Source: JAQUBU01 sp036677685 (GTDB lineage Bacteria; Bacillota; Syntrophomonadia; Syntrophomonadales; Syntrophomonadaceae). Taken from it: a stretch of DNA of 64,000 nt. Shown here piece after piece: positions 26,264 through 35,637 of this stretch. Each line of letters opens with the position of its first letter. Positions within the stretch are counted from its first letter, which is position 1. Under the pieces are notes generated by a model. The model was not told the origin of the DNA, did no database searches, and saw only the letters and a list, made by a program, of their open reading frames with translations. Location of the stretch: NCBI GenBank assembly GCA_036677685.1, contig JAVBWA010000043.1, positions 62,001-126,000 on the forward strand. Reading direction: 5' to 3'. A program made the translations under genes and the position numbers.

Positions 26264-29200
26264 TTGGCCGATATGAGCCTCATTCAAGGGATAGTAGATA
26301 ATTGTTGGGAGGAAATCTGGATGTTGCCCCCTGATATAGATCCGAGAAACAAGGATCAAATTATTCAATATTTAGCTAGATTGGCACCGTTTTATACTAA
26401 TGAATGGCGGTTTTCCCCTGACTCAACCGAGGCAGGCTCCACCCTGCTGATGATTTTTGCGGAAATGGTGGAGGAAAATATTAAAAAGCTAAACAGGGTT
26501 CAACTAAAAAACCAGAAAGCCTTCTATAATTTATTGGGTATTACGGGGCTGCCGCCGCTGCCCGCAAAAGGCCTAATACATTTTGACCTGAGCGCAGGAG
26601 CGAAGGATCCGGTTTTAATACCTGCCCGAACCCAGGTTTTTGCTCAGCCGCCGTCGGAAAGTGAACCTATACCGTTTGAAACTACTGAGCCTGTACTGGT
26701 CACTCCGGCTGAGATAAGCGAGATATTCAATTTAAATCCAACTCTTGACAGGATTACCCGGGTTCGTCATTATGCTGCGGAAGACAAGGAAGAAACGCCC
26801 GATACGAGATTCAGAGCTTTTGATGTCTATACCCAAGAAAATCTTCAGGAACACTGCTTATACATAAGCCAGGAAAATATTCTCAGGGTCAGGGAAAGAA
26901 CCAAATTTGCAATACGCTTTTGGAAGCCCGGCAGGATTGAAGAATTGGAAAGACTGGGCGGAATGCTGGCAAACACCGAAAGGTATGAATGGACGTTTTC
27001 ATCTTCAGATGGTTGGAGCCCCTTTGAAGAGGTAAAAACCGAGGGACCCGACCTTGTTTTAATCAAGCCTGATAAAGCTGAAATTGCCTCCATAAAAATA
27101 AATGAACATGAAAATTACTGGATAAGGTGCCGTGTAAGACCTTTACCGGAGACTGCAATGATTGATAAAGCAATGGTCTACGGATATAAAGACCGGGGAC
27201 GGCCGGCAAGGACAACCGGGGCGGAAAACCTTGAAGCGATGGGCCAGGGCTGGAGAATTCCGGAACTGAACCGGATTTCCATCAGCGGCCAATTTATCGA
27301 TGTTTCAGAACAGGGTGGGGTTTTGCCCGACCTTCTGTTAGCAAATGACACCCAGATTGAAGAGTCTGAGTGCATGCCCTTTGGGACTTTCTTTGCGCCG
27401 TATAATGCTTTCTATATTTCCAGTGAGGAAGCTTTCAGCAAAATGGATGCCCTGATTTCAGTGGAGTTTGATCTGGACTTCCAGGTCAATTCCATGGCGG
27501 CTGAAGAAACACCTCCAATTAAATGGAAGCTTGTTTTCAAAGAGTCTGAACTGAAGCGGAGAGAAATAAAAGATGTATTGATTTCCAAGGTGATCTGGGA
27601 ATATTGGAATGGCAACGCCTGGCTTAAGCTGACAACAGGCGAAAAAGGGGAAGGGATTTTCCATTATCCGGAGGCAGGCCGGAAAAACGTATATTTCAAA
27701 TGTCCCGGAGATATCAGCCGGACTACTGTCAACGGACATGAGGGATTATGGATCCGGGCCCGGGTACTGGATATTGAAAACATGTATTCCGGGTTTGTAC
27801 AGTACCAGTCTCCGGTTCTCCAGAAGATACGGCTGAATTATGACTACTGCGGAGAATATTTAAATGCCCAGAAAATTTTGACGGAAAATAATATGAACTG
27901 GATTGACCGGACTTCCTTCTATTTTGATAGTGCTGCAACTTTTCATCCTTTTGAAGGGATGGACGGAGAAGAACCCTCCATGCTGCTGGGGTTTGATACG
28001 GCACCTTTGAAGGGTCCCGTCAACATGTTCTTTAATATAGAAACTGTGGATTTAAATGAAGATAAGGAACCTTCCCTGGAATGGGAGTATTTTGGAATTG
28101 AGGGCCTAAAAGCAGGATGGTTCCCATTGAAAATATCAGATAATACCAAGAATTTGACAAAAAGCGGGATTGTGAGTTTTGTAGGGCCGCCTGAGCTTGC
28201 AAGGGAAACATTGTATGGCAATGAATTATACTGGCTCAGAATTCGCAATCGCGACCAAAAATACGGAATGTCAGCTTTTTCGAAAAGATTGCCTCAAGTT
28301 AAGGCAATTCAGATGAATAACGTATATGCGGTCCAGCAGGAAAGCATATCAAACGAATATGCGGAAAAACTTCCGGGGATCTCTGGAAACCTATACAAAA
28401 TCCAAAAGTCACCCGCCCATGAAGTGGAGGTCTGGGTAGATGAGACCAGGGACCTAAGCGAAAATGAAATACAGGCCTTACTGGGTAAACAGCCGGAGAG
28501 ACTGATGATTATTAGGGACAGTGGGGGAAAGATCCTCAAATGCAAGGTTCGCTGGGAGGAAATCGAAAGCTTTGCTGACTCCGGGCAAAATGACCGTCAC
28601 TATAAACTGGATTTGGCTTCAGGCCTGATTCAATTTGGGGATGGACGCAGCGGAATGATACCTTCGGCTGCAGGTACCAACAAGGTCATGGTCAGATACA
28701 AAATAGGAGGAGGCAGCAGGGGCAACTTGGGCGCCGGTGAAATATCACAACTTCAGAGTCCGATTGCTTTCATAGACAGGGTTACAAATCCCTTTTCCTC
28801 AAGCGGAGGCTGTGAAGCAGAAACTATGGAGGAAATACTGAATAGGGCACCCCGCGTTTTGAAAAACCGCAATCGTGCGGTAAGCGAGGGAGATTTCATA
28901 TGGATTGCCCGCCAGGCTTCCCAAAATATTGCTAAAATCAAGTGCCTTCCCAATTATGATAAATACGGCAGGAAAAAAAACGGGCAGGTAACCATCGTCG
29001 TCTTGCACAAGTGCATACGGGCGGATGAGAATACTTTTGAAGAATTAAGGGGTCAAGTTGAGGAAGCTCTAATGGAAAGGACCGCCGCGACTATTGCAAA
29101 TCCAGATGCTATACGGATTATTCCGCCCGCATTTTTAGAGATCTCCGTTTCAGCGGTTCTCACAGTCAATACTGTAGGTGATTTGATCAGTACCGAGAAG

Positions 29201-29470
29201 GAAGCGCTGCAAAAGCTGGAAGAATTCCTTCACCCGGTAACCGGCAACTATAATGGCCGTGGGTGGAACATCGGGGACACCGTTCATACCAACAACCTTT
29301 ACCCATTGCTTAATTCCGTCAGTGGGGTCAAATACCTGGATAGAATAAATATAACTGTCCATCTGTCCGATAAGGGAAGTAGGAAGGAAATACCGGTTGA
29401 AAAGATAGATGAAATACCCCATGGGCTTGTTGTAAACGGGAACCATCACATTGTGACCAAGCTGCCATAG
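26264..29470 (+). CDS. Baseplate assembly protein J-like 1 (gp6-like)
   Basis: A 1068-residue gpJ/gp6-type baseplate wedge protein. The N-terminus (RFSPDSTEAGSTLLMIFAEM, then VEENIKKLNRVQLKNQKAFY) is the typical start of this eCIS family. The conserved baseplate-J core lies at about 780-930 (IQFGDGRSGMIPSAAGTNKV, VRYKIGGGSRGNLGAGEIS, NRAPRVLKNRNRAVSEGDF). The large central part is beta-rich and may carry an outer domain. A TTG start at 26264 gives MADMSLIQG; ATG 26273 is an alternative, and neither has a strong ribosome site. It would form the outer ring of the baseplate together with the second J-like protein. Repeat R6 separates the two. Confidence 0.88.
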   Translation: MADMSLIQGIVDNCWEEIWMLPPDIDPRNKDQIIQYLARLAPFYTNEWRFSPDSTEAGSTLLMIFAEMVEENIKKLNRVQLKNQKAFYNLLGITGLPPLPAKGLIHFDLSAGAKDPVLIPARTQVFAQPPSESEPIPFETTEPVLVTPAEISEIFNLNPTLDRITRVRHYAAEDKEETPDTRFRAFDVYTQENLQEHCLYISQENILRVRERTKFAIRFWKPGRIEELERLGGMLANTERYEWTFSSSDGWSPFEEVKTEGPDLVLIKPDKAEIASIKINEHENYWIRCRVRPLPETAMIDKAMVYGYKDRGRPARTTGAENLEAMGQGWRIPELNRISISGQFIDVSEQGGVLPDLLLANDTQIEESECMPFGTFFAPYNAFYISSEEAFSKMDALISVEFDLDFQVNSMAAEETPPIKWKLVFKESELKRREIKDVLISKVIWEYWNGNAWLKLTTGEKGEGIFHYPEAGRKNVYFKCPGDISRTTVNGHEGLWIRARVLDIENMYSGFVQYQSPVLQKIRLNYDYCGEYLNAQKILTENNMNWIDRTSFYFDSAATFHPFEGMDGEEPSMLLGFDTAPLKGPVNMFFNIETVDLNEDKEPSLEWEYFGIEGLKAGWFPLKISDNTKNLTKSGIVSFVGPPELARETLYGNELYWLRIRNRDQKYGMSAFSKRLPQVKAIQMNNVYAVQQESISNEYAEKLPGISGNLYKIQKSPAHEVEVWVDETRDLSENEIQALLGKQPERLMIIRDSGGKILKCKVRWEEIESFADSGQNDRHYKLDLASGLIQFGDGRSGMIPSAAGTNKVMVRYKIGGGSRGNLGAGEISQLQSPIAFIDRVTNPFSSSGGCEAETMEEILNRAPRVLKNRNRAVSEGDFIWIARQASQNIAKIKCLPNYDKYGRKKNGQVTIVVLHKCIRADENTFEELRGQVEEALMERTAATIANPDAIRIIPPAFLEISVSAVLTVNTVGDLISTEKEALQKLEEFLHPVTGNYNGRGWNIGDTVHTNNLYPLLNSVSGVKYLDRINITVHLSDKGSRKEIPVEKIDEIPHGLVVNGNHHIVTKLP

Positions 29471-29474
29471 GGGA

Positions 29475-29661
29475 TAACGAGGCGAAAAGATGTCCCCCGC
29501 TTCTTTAAGCAGCCGGTTAATTTTAACAGACCAGGTGGTATATTATAATCTCCCGTCTCGTTGCAGCAGTGTGTTGCCTCCTACGGGGACTACTTATATT
29601 GATTCCCTTCGGGAATGTTAAATTGTGTTGAAACTGCTCGCAGTTTCTTCAGATGCTTAAA
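29475..29661 (+). repeat. Structured repeat R6, long form
   Basis: Begins TAACGAGGCG four bases after the stop of the first J-like gene and ends GCTTAAA. In the outer stem CGCCTCG is CGTCTCG, which keeps pairing through G-U. The next ribosome binding site lies about 16 bases after the element. Confidence 0.9.
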
Positions 29662-29693
29662 ATTTACGGATTTTCCCAGAGAGAAGGAAAGAT

Positions 29694-31928
29694 ATGCTGC
29701 TCCTTGAAAACCTGGATGACAGAACATTTAAAGATATCGTGGCAAATGCCAGAAGGACGATCTCCCGGCTTAATTCCGAATGGACCGATGAAAACTATCA
29801 TGATCCCGGGATTACCCTTCTGGAACTCTTTGCATGGATAACTGAAATACAGCAGTATCGCTTGAACCGTATTAGCAGTCAGAGCGAATTGAAGTTTTTG
29901 CGGATTCTGGGTGAAAAGCCAATCCGTGCGGAATCTTCCAGAACCTTTATTTCAGTCTCGGGTGTCAGTGAGGGCTTCAATATTCCCCGGGGGACCCAGC
30001 TGATCACAGACAATCTGATTTTTGAAACGATGCAAAAGTTATATTACCACCCGCTGATCATCGAAAAGGTGATGGTGGTGACGAGCAAAGAAACGGTCGA
30101 CTTCACTTCGCCAAACCGCTACAACAGATCCGGGTATCCTGCCTTTGGCAGGGAGGCCAAAAAGGGGAACCGTTTGCTTATCGGTTTAAACGGACCGGTA
30201 CCAAAGGATTTGATTCTTAATATTTACCTGGATTTGTTTGACGAGTACCCGGTTCCACGCGGGAAATGGAACGAGGGTGAATCAACCATGCTTCCTTCCG
30301 CAAAGCTTTCCTGGAAGTATTTCGGTTCGGATGGGCATGGTGGCGCATGGCTGCCTTTAAATATTGTGAAAGATGAGACTATTCATTGTTCCAAGGATGG
30401 GATTCTGGAAGTAATGGTTGGATCCCGTATGGAAGCGATCAAAATCAACCCTGCAAATGACAAGCCCAGGTATTGGCTGCAGTGCGAGGTGTTAGAGGAA
30501 GGCTACGAGGTTACTCCCAGACTTAACCAAATTGCCCTGAATACCGTACATGCTATACAGAAGGAAACCTTGAGCCGTCAGGAAATAATGCAATGGAATG
30601 GCAGCAGTGAAACAACGTTTATATTGACGGATTTTCTGCAATATTATGGAATTAACCGGCTGCAGGTACAAGATGAAGACGGAAGCTGGTTTTACTGGAA
30701 TGAAGCGAAAAATTTGCAACAGCTTGAATCGGAAAATGAATGTTATTACATAGAAAAAGACCCTGTGGAAATGACAAGCAAAATTGTATTAAGCAGTTTA
30801 AGCGAAGGAAAAGGTAATCAATCAGTTTATAAAAATATTAGAGTAATTTCATATCTGCCTGAATTTGATGAAAAAAGGCTTATCGGCAACGGAAGCGGAC
30901 TTCCGAATGAAGTTTTCTCACTGCCGGAAGGCTTGCAGGGGGTACAGTATCTGGGAATCCAGATAGGAAGCCGGGATAACTCTGGAAAGCCCACGGCCTG
31001 GAACGATTGGACACAGGTCGAAGATCTTGATGCTTCGGGGCCGGACGATCGGCATTTTGTTTTAGATTCGGACAAGGGGGTCATATATTTCGGAAACGAT
31101 GAACATGGCGCAATTCCTGAGACCTCAGACAGCAGGAACATCTGTATATTGTCGTGTTCAACCACTGCCGGCATGTATGGCAATATCAAGGAAAACAATC
31201 TGTTTAATTTTAAAATCGGAAACAGGTATTCCCAGTCTTCCAGAGTAAGCAATATACAAAAAGCCCATGGCGGCAAGGACGCTGAAACCCTGGAGTTAGC
31301 CAAGGCAAGGCTGCGCAGAGATTATTTCCGACCGGACAAAGCTGTAACCGCATCTGATTATGAAGCATTAGCCATGGAAACACCCGGAGTCAGAGTCGCC
31401 TGTGCTAAAGCAATCCCGTGCTTTTCACCATACATGCAGGGTTATCCGGAAATAAAAGCAGAAGGTCAGGTTTCGGTAGTTGTAGCACCTTATAGCGATA
31501 AAGACAGACCGATGCCCAGCCGGAATTTTTTGAAAAACGTGCATAAACATCTGGAAAATTACCGGCTTATTGGGACACAGATACATGTCATCCCGCCAGC
31601 CTACATAAAAATATCGCTTAGAGCGATTATTATGGTTCGGACCAGAGACTTCAGTAAATCAAGAATGATCTTAGCACTGGATGAAGTGTTAAACCCCTTC
31701 GACAGGACAAAAGGCCGTTATAAGTGGGATTTCAAAGGAACGGTATTTAAGAGTGATGTCCTGGGTCTTTTAAACAAGGTCCCTGGAGTTGAATATGTCA
31801 GTGAACTTTGGCTGCAGGCCGAAGGTAATGGAGGTAAGGTAACGACCGGAGGCGATATTGAGCTTCCGCCGTATGGATTACCGGTAGCAGGTTCATATGA
31901 AATTGAAGTAAAGGACGTAAACGAATGA
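29694..31928 (+). CDS. Baseplate assembly protein J-like 2 (gp6/Pvc11-12-like)
   Basis: A 744-residue second gpJ-type protein. It starts MLLLENLDDRTFKDIVANAR followed by DPGITLLELFAWITEIQQYRLNRI, the usual N-terminus of the Pvc11/12 group, and ends with a J-like C-terminal domain (KARLRRDYFRPDKAVTASDYE, LAMETPGVRVACAKAIP, VPGVEYVSELWL). AGAAGGAAAG lies before ATG 29694. The stop overlaps the start of the next gene (ATGATG), so the two are likely translated together. It would form the inner or second wedge component of the baseplate. Confidence 0.9.
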   Translation: MLLLENLDDRTFKDIVANARRTISRLNSEWTDENYHDPGITLLELFAWITEIQQYRLNRISSQSELKFLRILGEKPIRAESSRTFISVSGVSEGFNIPRGTQLITDNLIFETMQKLYYHPLIIEKVMVVTSKETVDFTSPNRYNRSGYPAFGREAKKGNRLLIGLNGPVPKDLILNIYLDLFDEYPVPRGKWNEGESTMLPSAKLSWKYFGSDGHGGAWLPLNIVKDETIHCSKDGILEVMVGSRMEAIKINPANDKPRYWLQCEVLEEGYEVTPRLNQIALNTVHAIQKETLSRQEIMQWNGSSETTFILTDFLQYYGINRLQVQDEDGSWFYWNEAKNLQQLESENECYYIEKDPVEMTSKIVLSSLSEGKGNQSVYKNIRVISYLPEFDEKRLIGNGSGLPNEVFSLPEGLQGVQYLGIQIGSRDNSGKPTAWNDWTQVEDLDASGPDDRHFVLDSDKGVIYFGNDEHGAIPETSDSRNICILSCSTTAGMYGNIKENNLFNFKIGNRYSQSSRVSNIQKAHGGKDAETLELAKARLRRDYFRPDKAVTASDYEALAMETPGVRVACAKAIPCFSPYMQGYPEIKAEGQVSVVVAPYSDKDRPMPSRNFLKNVHKHLENYRLIGTQIHVIPPAYIKISLRAIIMVRTRDFSKSRMILALDEVLNPFDRTKGRYKWDFKGTVFKSDVLGLLNKVPGVEYVSELWLQAEGNGGKVTTGGDIELPPYGLPVAGSYEIEVKDVNE

Positions 31929-33982
31929 TGAATGGCGGATACTTTTCCATGAAAAGCAAAAGGACTTTTCAGAGAGGGCATTCCTCCAATCTTCAAATCA
32001 CGGATGAAGGTTTGTCTTTAAACTCAATATATCTTTACCAGCCGGAAATGTCCATTACGCCCGATGAAAACGGCAGAGCTCAGTTTATCAGGGATTTTAC
32101 CGTTGATAAAAGGATTTTGATATATATACTTGATGAGCTGGCAAATATTTGGGTCTATGATTTCCAGGGGAACCATTCCGAATGCCTCATCAAAGGCGGA
32201 AAAGGATTATTTTCCAACGATGCACTTATATCAGTGTCTGATGATGTCCTGCTGGTCGCGGATCCTGCTGGCGAGGAACCGGTCATTGCGTTTTCCTGCA
32301 AAGAAGGACATCCATTGTGGTCAAAAGGGGAAATAGAAGGACAAGCTATTATCCCTCTGGCGGCAGCTGCTGACCGGGCTGGTTTCTTTTATATTTTGTC
32401 AGGGAATAAGGCCATGGCTTCCTCCATATTGAAACCAGAGACTATAAACCTGGATATTCTGAAATATGACAAAAATGGCCAGTTGACGGGGATAATTCCG
32501 ATTGCCGATCTGAAGATTGCTTATTCTGATTTTAATAATCCAGAACATATAAAGGGAAGGTTCTCACTTTGCTGCGGAGCTGATAACAGGATATTTTTGT
32601 TGGATTCGTGGGAACGCAGCGTATATTGCCAGAATGAGGAAGACCATATCACCTTCCTCTTTCAAGAGAATATTGTTGAAAAACCCTCCGGTTTGGGAGT
32701 AGATATTAACAACAAGATCTACCTGGGAGATTTTAGAAAGCTTGATTTACAAGTTGAAGACGACCGTTTCCTGATGATATTCGATACCGAGGGCAACCTT
32801 TTAGAAAAAGTAACAGGCTATCGGGGCAGTATTGACAAAATAGTTCTGGAGGAAGGCGGAAGGGTTATTGCTTACAATGGGGAGACTGATAACCTGCATC
32901 TTTTCAATCTCAAAAAAAATATGATGTTTAACACGGAAACAGGCGGACTTCACGGAATTTACCTGTCACACTCCTTTGACAGCAACGTGATAGACAACCA
33001 GTGGCATAGGATTGAGCTGCTCGCCGATATACCGGAGGAAACACAAGTAGTACTGTCTTATTTTGCCTCTGACACAAATACATTCAATTATAAAAATACG
33101 GTTTGGGAAATAGATGATTTCATAAAGAGTGAGAATTTCGGCATTGCAGATAAGCTGAGCATCTTGGAGGGGTTCTGGAATGAAACAGTTTTCAATCCTT
33201 CCGATGTATTGATACATAAGGCCAAAGGCAGATACCTATGGTTTGGTTTGCGTTTAAAAGGCACCAATGACTATTCTCCTTCCATCAGCCGGATTAGAGT
33301 GCATTACCGGAGCAACTCGCTGCTTCAATATTTGCCCATGGTCTACCAGGAGGATGCAGTGAGCAGCGATTTTCTGGATAGATTTTTAGCTATTTTTGAG
33401 ACCTTTTTTAGTAATTTTGACGAAGAGATCAATTCAATTCCCCGCTACTTTGATATCAAGGCAATGGACGGTGACTTTCTTCGCTGGCTTTCCACCTGGG
33501 TCGGTATTCCCGAAGACCAGGACTGGGATGAAGAAATACTCCGCAGGTATCTTGAGAATTCACCTGAGATTTACAGAAAGAGGGGAACCCGTCAGGGATT
33601 AGAAAATATAATTGAGATTTTTACCGGTAAAAAGCCGTTTATCGTCGAATACCCACAGATAAGATATATGAAAGACCATCCTGAAATGTCGGCCTTGATG
33701 GAGAAGCTTTACACCAAGGACCCCAACAGTTTTGTCGTACTGATGAAAAAGGAGTGTTTTAAAACCCGACGCATGGCATTGCAGATAGAAAGACTGCTTG
33801 AAGAGGAAAAGCCGGCATTTACGGAAGCACAGCTGGTTATCCTCGGAGAAAACCTGTATTTGGATTCCCATTCCTATCTGGGGATAAACAGTGCGCTGAC
33901 AGAATTTTCGCTTCTCTACCTGAATGAAGGAGCTGCTATTCCTTTTGAAACTGTCCTTACCGAAGTAAAGGACAGTAAATGA
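31925..33982 (+). CDS. Beta-propeller/phage tail protein I fusion
   Basis: A 685-residue fusion. Residues about 30-330 show repeating propeller-like strands (IYILDELANIWVYDFQGNHS, RIFLLDSWERSVYC, KIYLGDFRKLDLQVEDDRFL, MIFDTEGNLLEKV). Residues about 465-600 form a gpI-type tail protein (LLQYLPMVYQEDAVSSDFLD, RFLAIFETFFSNFDEEINSI, DGDFLRWLSTWVGI, YRKRGTRQGLENIIEIFTG). gpI-like proteins sit at the baseplate edge and hold fibres; here the propeller may take the place of a fibre or bind a host structure. The start overlaps the previous stop. The propeller part has no visible signal peptide, in line with assembly in the cytoplasm. Confidence 0.82.
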   Translation: MMNGGYFSMKSKRTFQRGHSSNLQITDEGLSLNSIYLYQPEMSITPDENGRAQFIRDFTVDKRILIYILDELANIWVYDFQGNHSECLIKGGKGLFSNDALISVSDDVLLVADPAGEEPVIAFSCKEGHPLWSKGEIEGQAIIPLAAAADRAGFFYILSGNKAMASSILKPETINLDILKYDKNGQLTGIIPIADLKIAYSDFNNPEHIKGRFSLCCGADNRIFLLDSWERSVYCQNEEDHITFLFQENIVEKPSGLGVDINNKIYLGDFRKLDLQVEDDRFLMIFDTEGNLLEKVTGYRGSIDKIVLEEGGRVIAYNGETDNLHLFNLKKNMMFNTETGGLHGIYLSHSFDSNVIDNQWHRIELLADIPEETQVVLSYFASDTNTFNYKNTVWEIDDFIKSENFGIADKLSILEGFWNETVFNPSDVLIHKAKGRYLWFGLRLKGTNDYSPSISRIRVHYRSNSLLQYLPMVYQEDAVSSDFLDRFLAIFETFFSNFDEEINSIPRYFDIKAMDGDFLRWLSTWVGIPEDQDWDEEILRRYLENSPEIYRKRGTRQGLENIIEIFTGKKPFIVEYPQIRYMKDHPEMSALMEKLYTKDPNSFVVLMKKECFKTRRMALQIERLLEEEKPAFTEAQLVILGENLYLDSHSYLGINSALTEFSLLYLNEGAAIPFETVLTEVKDSK

Positions 33983-34035
33983 ACAAGCAAGGATATTTTA
34001 TCGGATAACCAGTATATAGTTTGGAGGATTGAAAC

Positions 34036-35598
34036 ATGAAAAATTTAAAACTATTTCCGTTTGAGAGAAACAGATACTTCTACGGTAAGCTGCTTACAGT
34101 TAGAGACTTCGAAATCGAACAGAAATACAACAATGATAAACGCAGGCTTACCAACCGGCTTCTTCACGGATGTGGTATTGTCAGCGGCCTTCAGGTTGTT
34201 TATGTTGACGAAAAGACGGTCTCCGTCGAACCGGGCCTTGCCATCGACGGATCCGGACGGGAAATAGTAGTATCCTCACCGGTTACCCAAAAACTTTCCT
34301 TGTTGCAGGGTTTCTCTGAAAATGATTTCTCCCAGATTGCCTATCTATACATAGCATATGATGAGAAAGGAAAGGAACCGGTTCACTCCGTGGCCAAGGC
34401 TGAAGAGGAAAGTGAATACAATCGGGTGGCGGAAGGCTACCGGCTATTTATTACCAATACAGCGCCAGAAAATCAGGCTTCGGTTTTGTCCGGGCTTTTT
34501 AACAGCATTTCCGTACTGTATAGGGATGAGCAGGTCCTTGTGACTCAGACTGTAACCCGGTATGTGGCTGAGGGCAGCCTGTTTAGTGTTGTCATAAAAA
34601 TTGAAAAGGCGCCAAGGAGTCCCAAGCTTGCTTTCGAATATGAGCTTAGCGGTGAAAATATAGTATTTGGGAACGACCAGGACGGGATAAAGGTTAGATT
34701 TGAAGAGACTGAATCGATGGATGATATTGAATATGTGCTTACCTACTCGGCCAGGATTCAAAAAGACAAGGAGCATGGCCGGGTCTACATAAAAAACGGC
34801 AGTATAAAGGTGAATACCGGTTATAACGAACAGATAGCAGCAACTTCGCACATCCATGAAATTAGCACGATCCGCGGATCAATCAAAGAAGAGATCCTTC
34901 GGGCTTATTATGAAAAAAGCCTGAATGAGTGTCTGATGACAGATGCGAACCGGGGTTTGTGCCTGGCAAGAATAAACCTGATTCAGACCGGTTCTGCCTT
35001 TGTGATAGATAAGGTTATACCGGTGCCCTTCGGGGAATACCTGCCAAATACGGAACTTTTATATCAACTTGACAAATTGGAAGACAAGTCGGCAGGAATG
35101 CCGTTCAAGGCCCGTTCCAAGGCCAGGATACTGAAAGATTTAGAAGAACCCCAGGTGTCGGTGGAGTTTTATGGTGATACCAATGAATTAAGCTTTGATT
35201 TCGGAATACCGGAACCCAAAATTCTCTTCGGGGAAGTGGCTACGGGTACAGTAGAGGTGGAATTCGGGCTGTTTCCAAAAGTGGGGGCCAGCTATTTTTC
35301 TGAAGAAATTGAGCATAAGCTGGGTTTGGGACCGGTGGTAATTTCAATGGGACTGGTTGAAAGGGGAAACAACGATTTATCGGCCCTTGATGATAGCTAT
35401 GCCGAACAAATTCATTACGGCAATATGGAGGTTTTCAACAAGAAGGCCTACGAATCTCTCACCGCTTGTGTTCTCCTCGGTGCAACTGTCTATCCGAAAC
35501 GAGGAACCTTTAAAATCGGTGCCAGGCTGAAGGCACATACCAAAGAGTATGCGGCAACTGTGAGATGGTGGGCTTACCGCAAGGATGATGATCAGTAA
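34036..35598 (+). CDS. Conserved eCIS protein of unknown function
   Basis: A 520-residue protein starting with a conserved block (FERNRYFYGKLLTVRDFEIE, then QKYNNDKRRLTNRLLHGCGI, VSGLQVVYVDEKTVSVEPGL, AIDGSGREIVVSSP). I recall the same block (YGKLLTVRDF, RLLHGxGVVxGL, PGLALDxxGREI) in proteins near the baseplate genes of other eCIS loci; I cannot name a function. The middle is beta-rich, and a helical patch (IKEEILRAYYEKSLNECLMT) precedes a C-terminal beta domain ending RWWAYRKDD. GGAGG precedes the ATG. No enzyme motif, signal peptide or membrane segment is visible. A structural role at the baseplate periphery is the simplest guess. Confidence 0.6.
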   Translation: MKNLKLFPFERNRYFYGKLLTVRDFEIEQKYNNDKRRLTNRLLHGCGIVSGLQVVYVDEKTVSVEPGLAIDGSGREIVVSSPVTQKLSLLQGFSENDFSQIAYLYIAYDEKGKEPVHSVAKAEEESEYNRVAEGYRLFITNTAPENQASVLSGLFNSISVLYRDEQVLVTQTVTRYVAEGSLFSVVIKIEKAPRSPKLAFEYELSGENIVFGNDQDGIKVRFEETESMDDIEYVLTYSARIQKDKEHGRVYIKNGSIKVNTGYNEQIAATSHIHEISTIRGSIKEEILRAYYEKSLNECLMTDANRGLCLARINLIQTGSAFVIDKVIPVPFGEYLPNTELLYQLDKLEDKSAGMPFKARSKARILKDLEEPQVSVEFYGDTNELSFDFGIPEPKILFGEVATGTVEVEFGLFPKVGASYFSEEIEHKLGLGPVVISMGLVERGNNDLSALDDSYAEQIHYGNMEVFNKKAYESLTACVLLGATVYPKRGTFKIGARLKAHTKEYAATVRWWAYRKDDDQ

Positions 35599-35637
35599 TG
35601 GAAACGGTCAGATAATTTATCTGAAGGAGTCGTCAGG

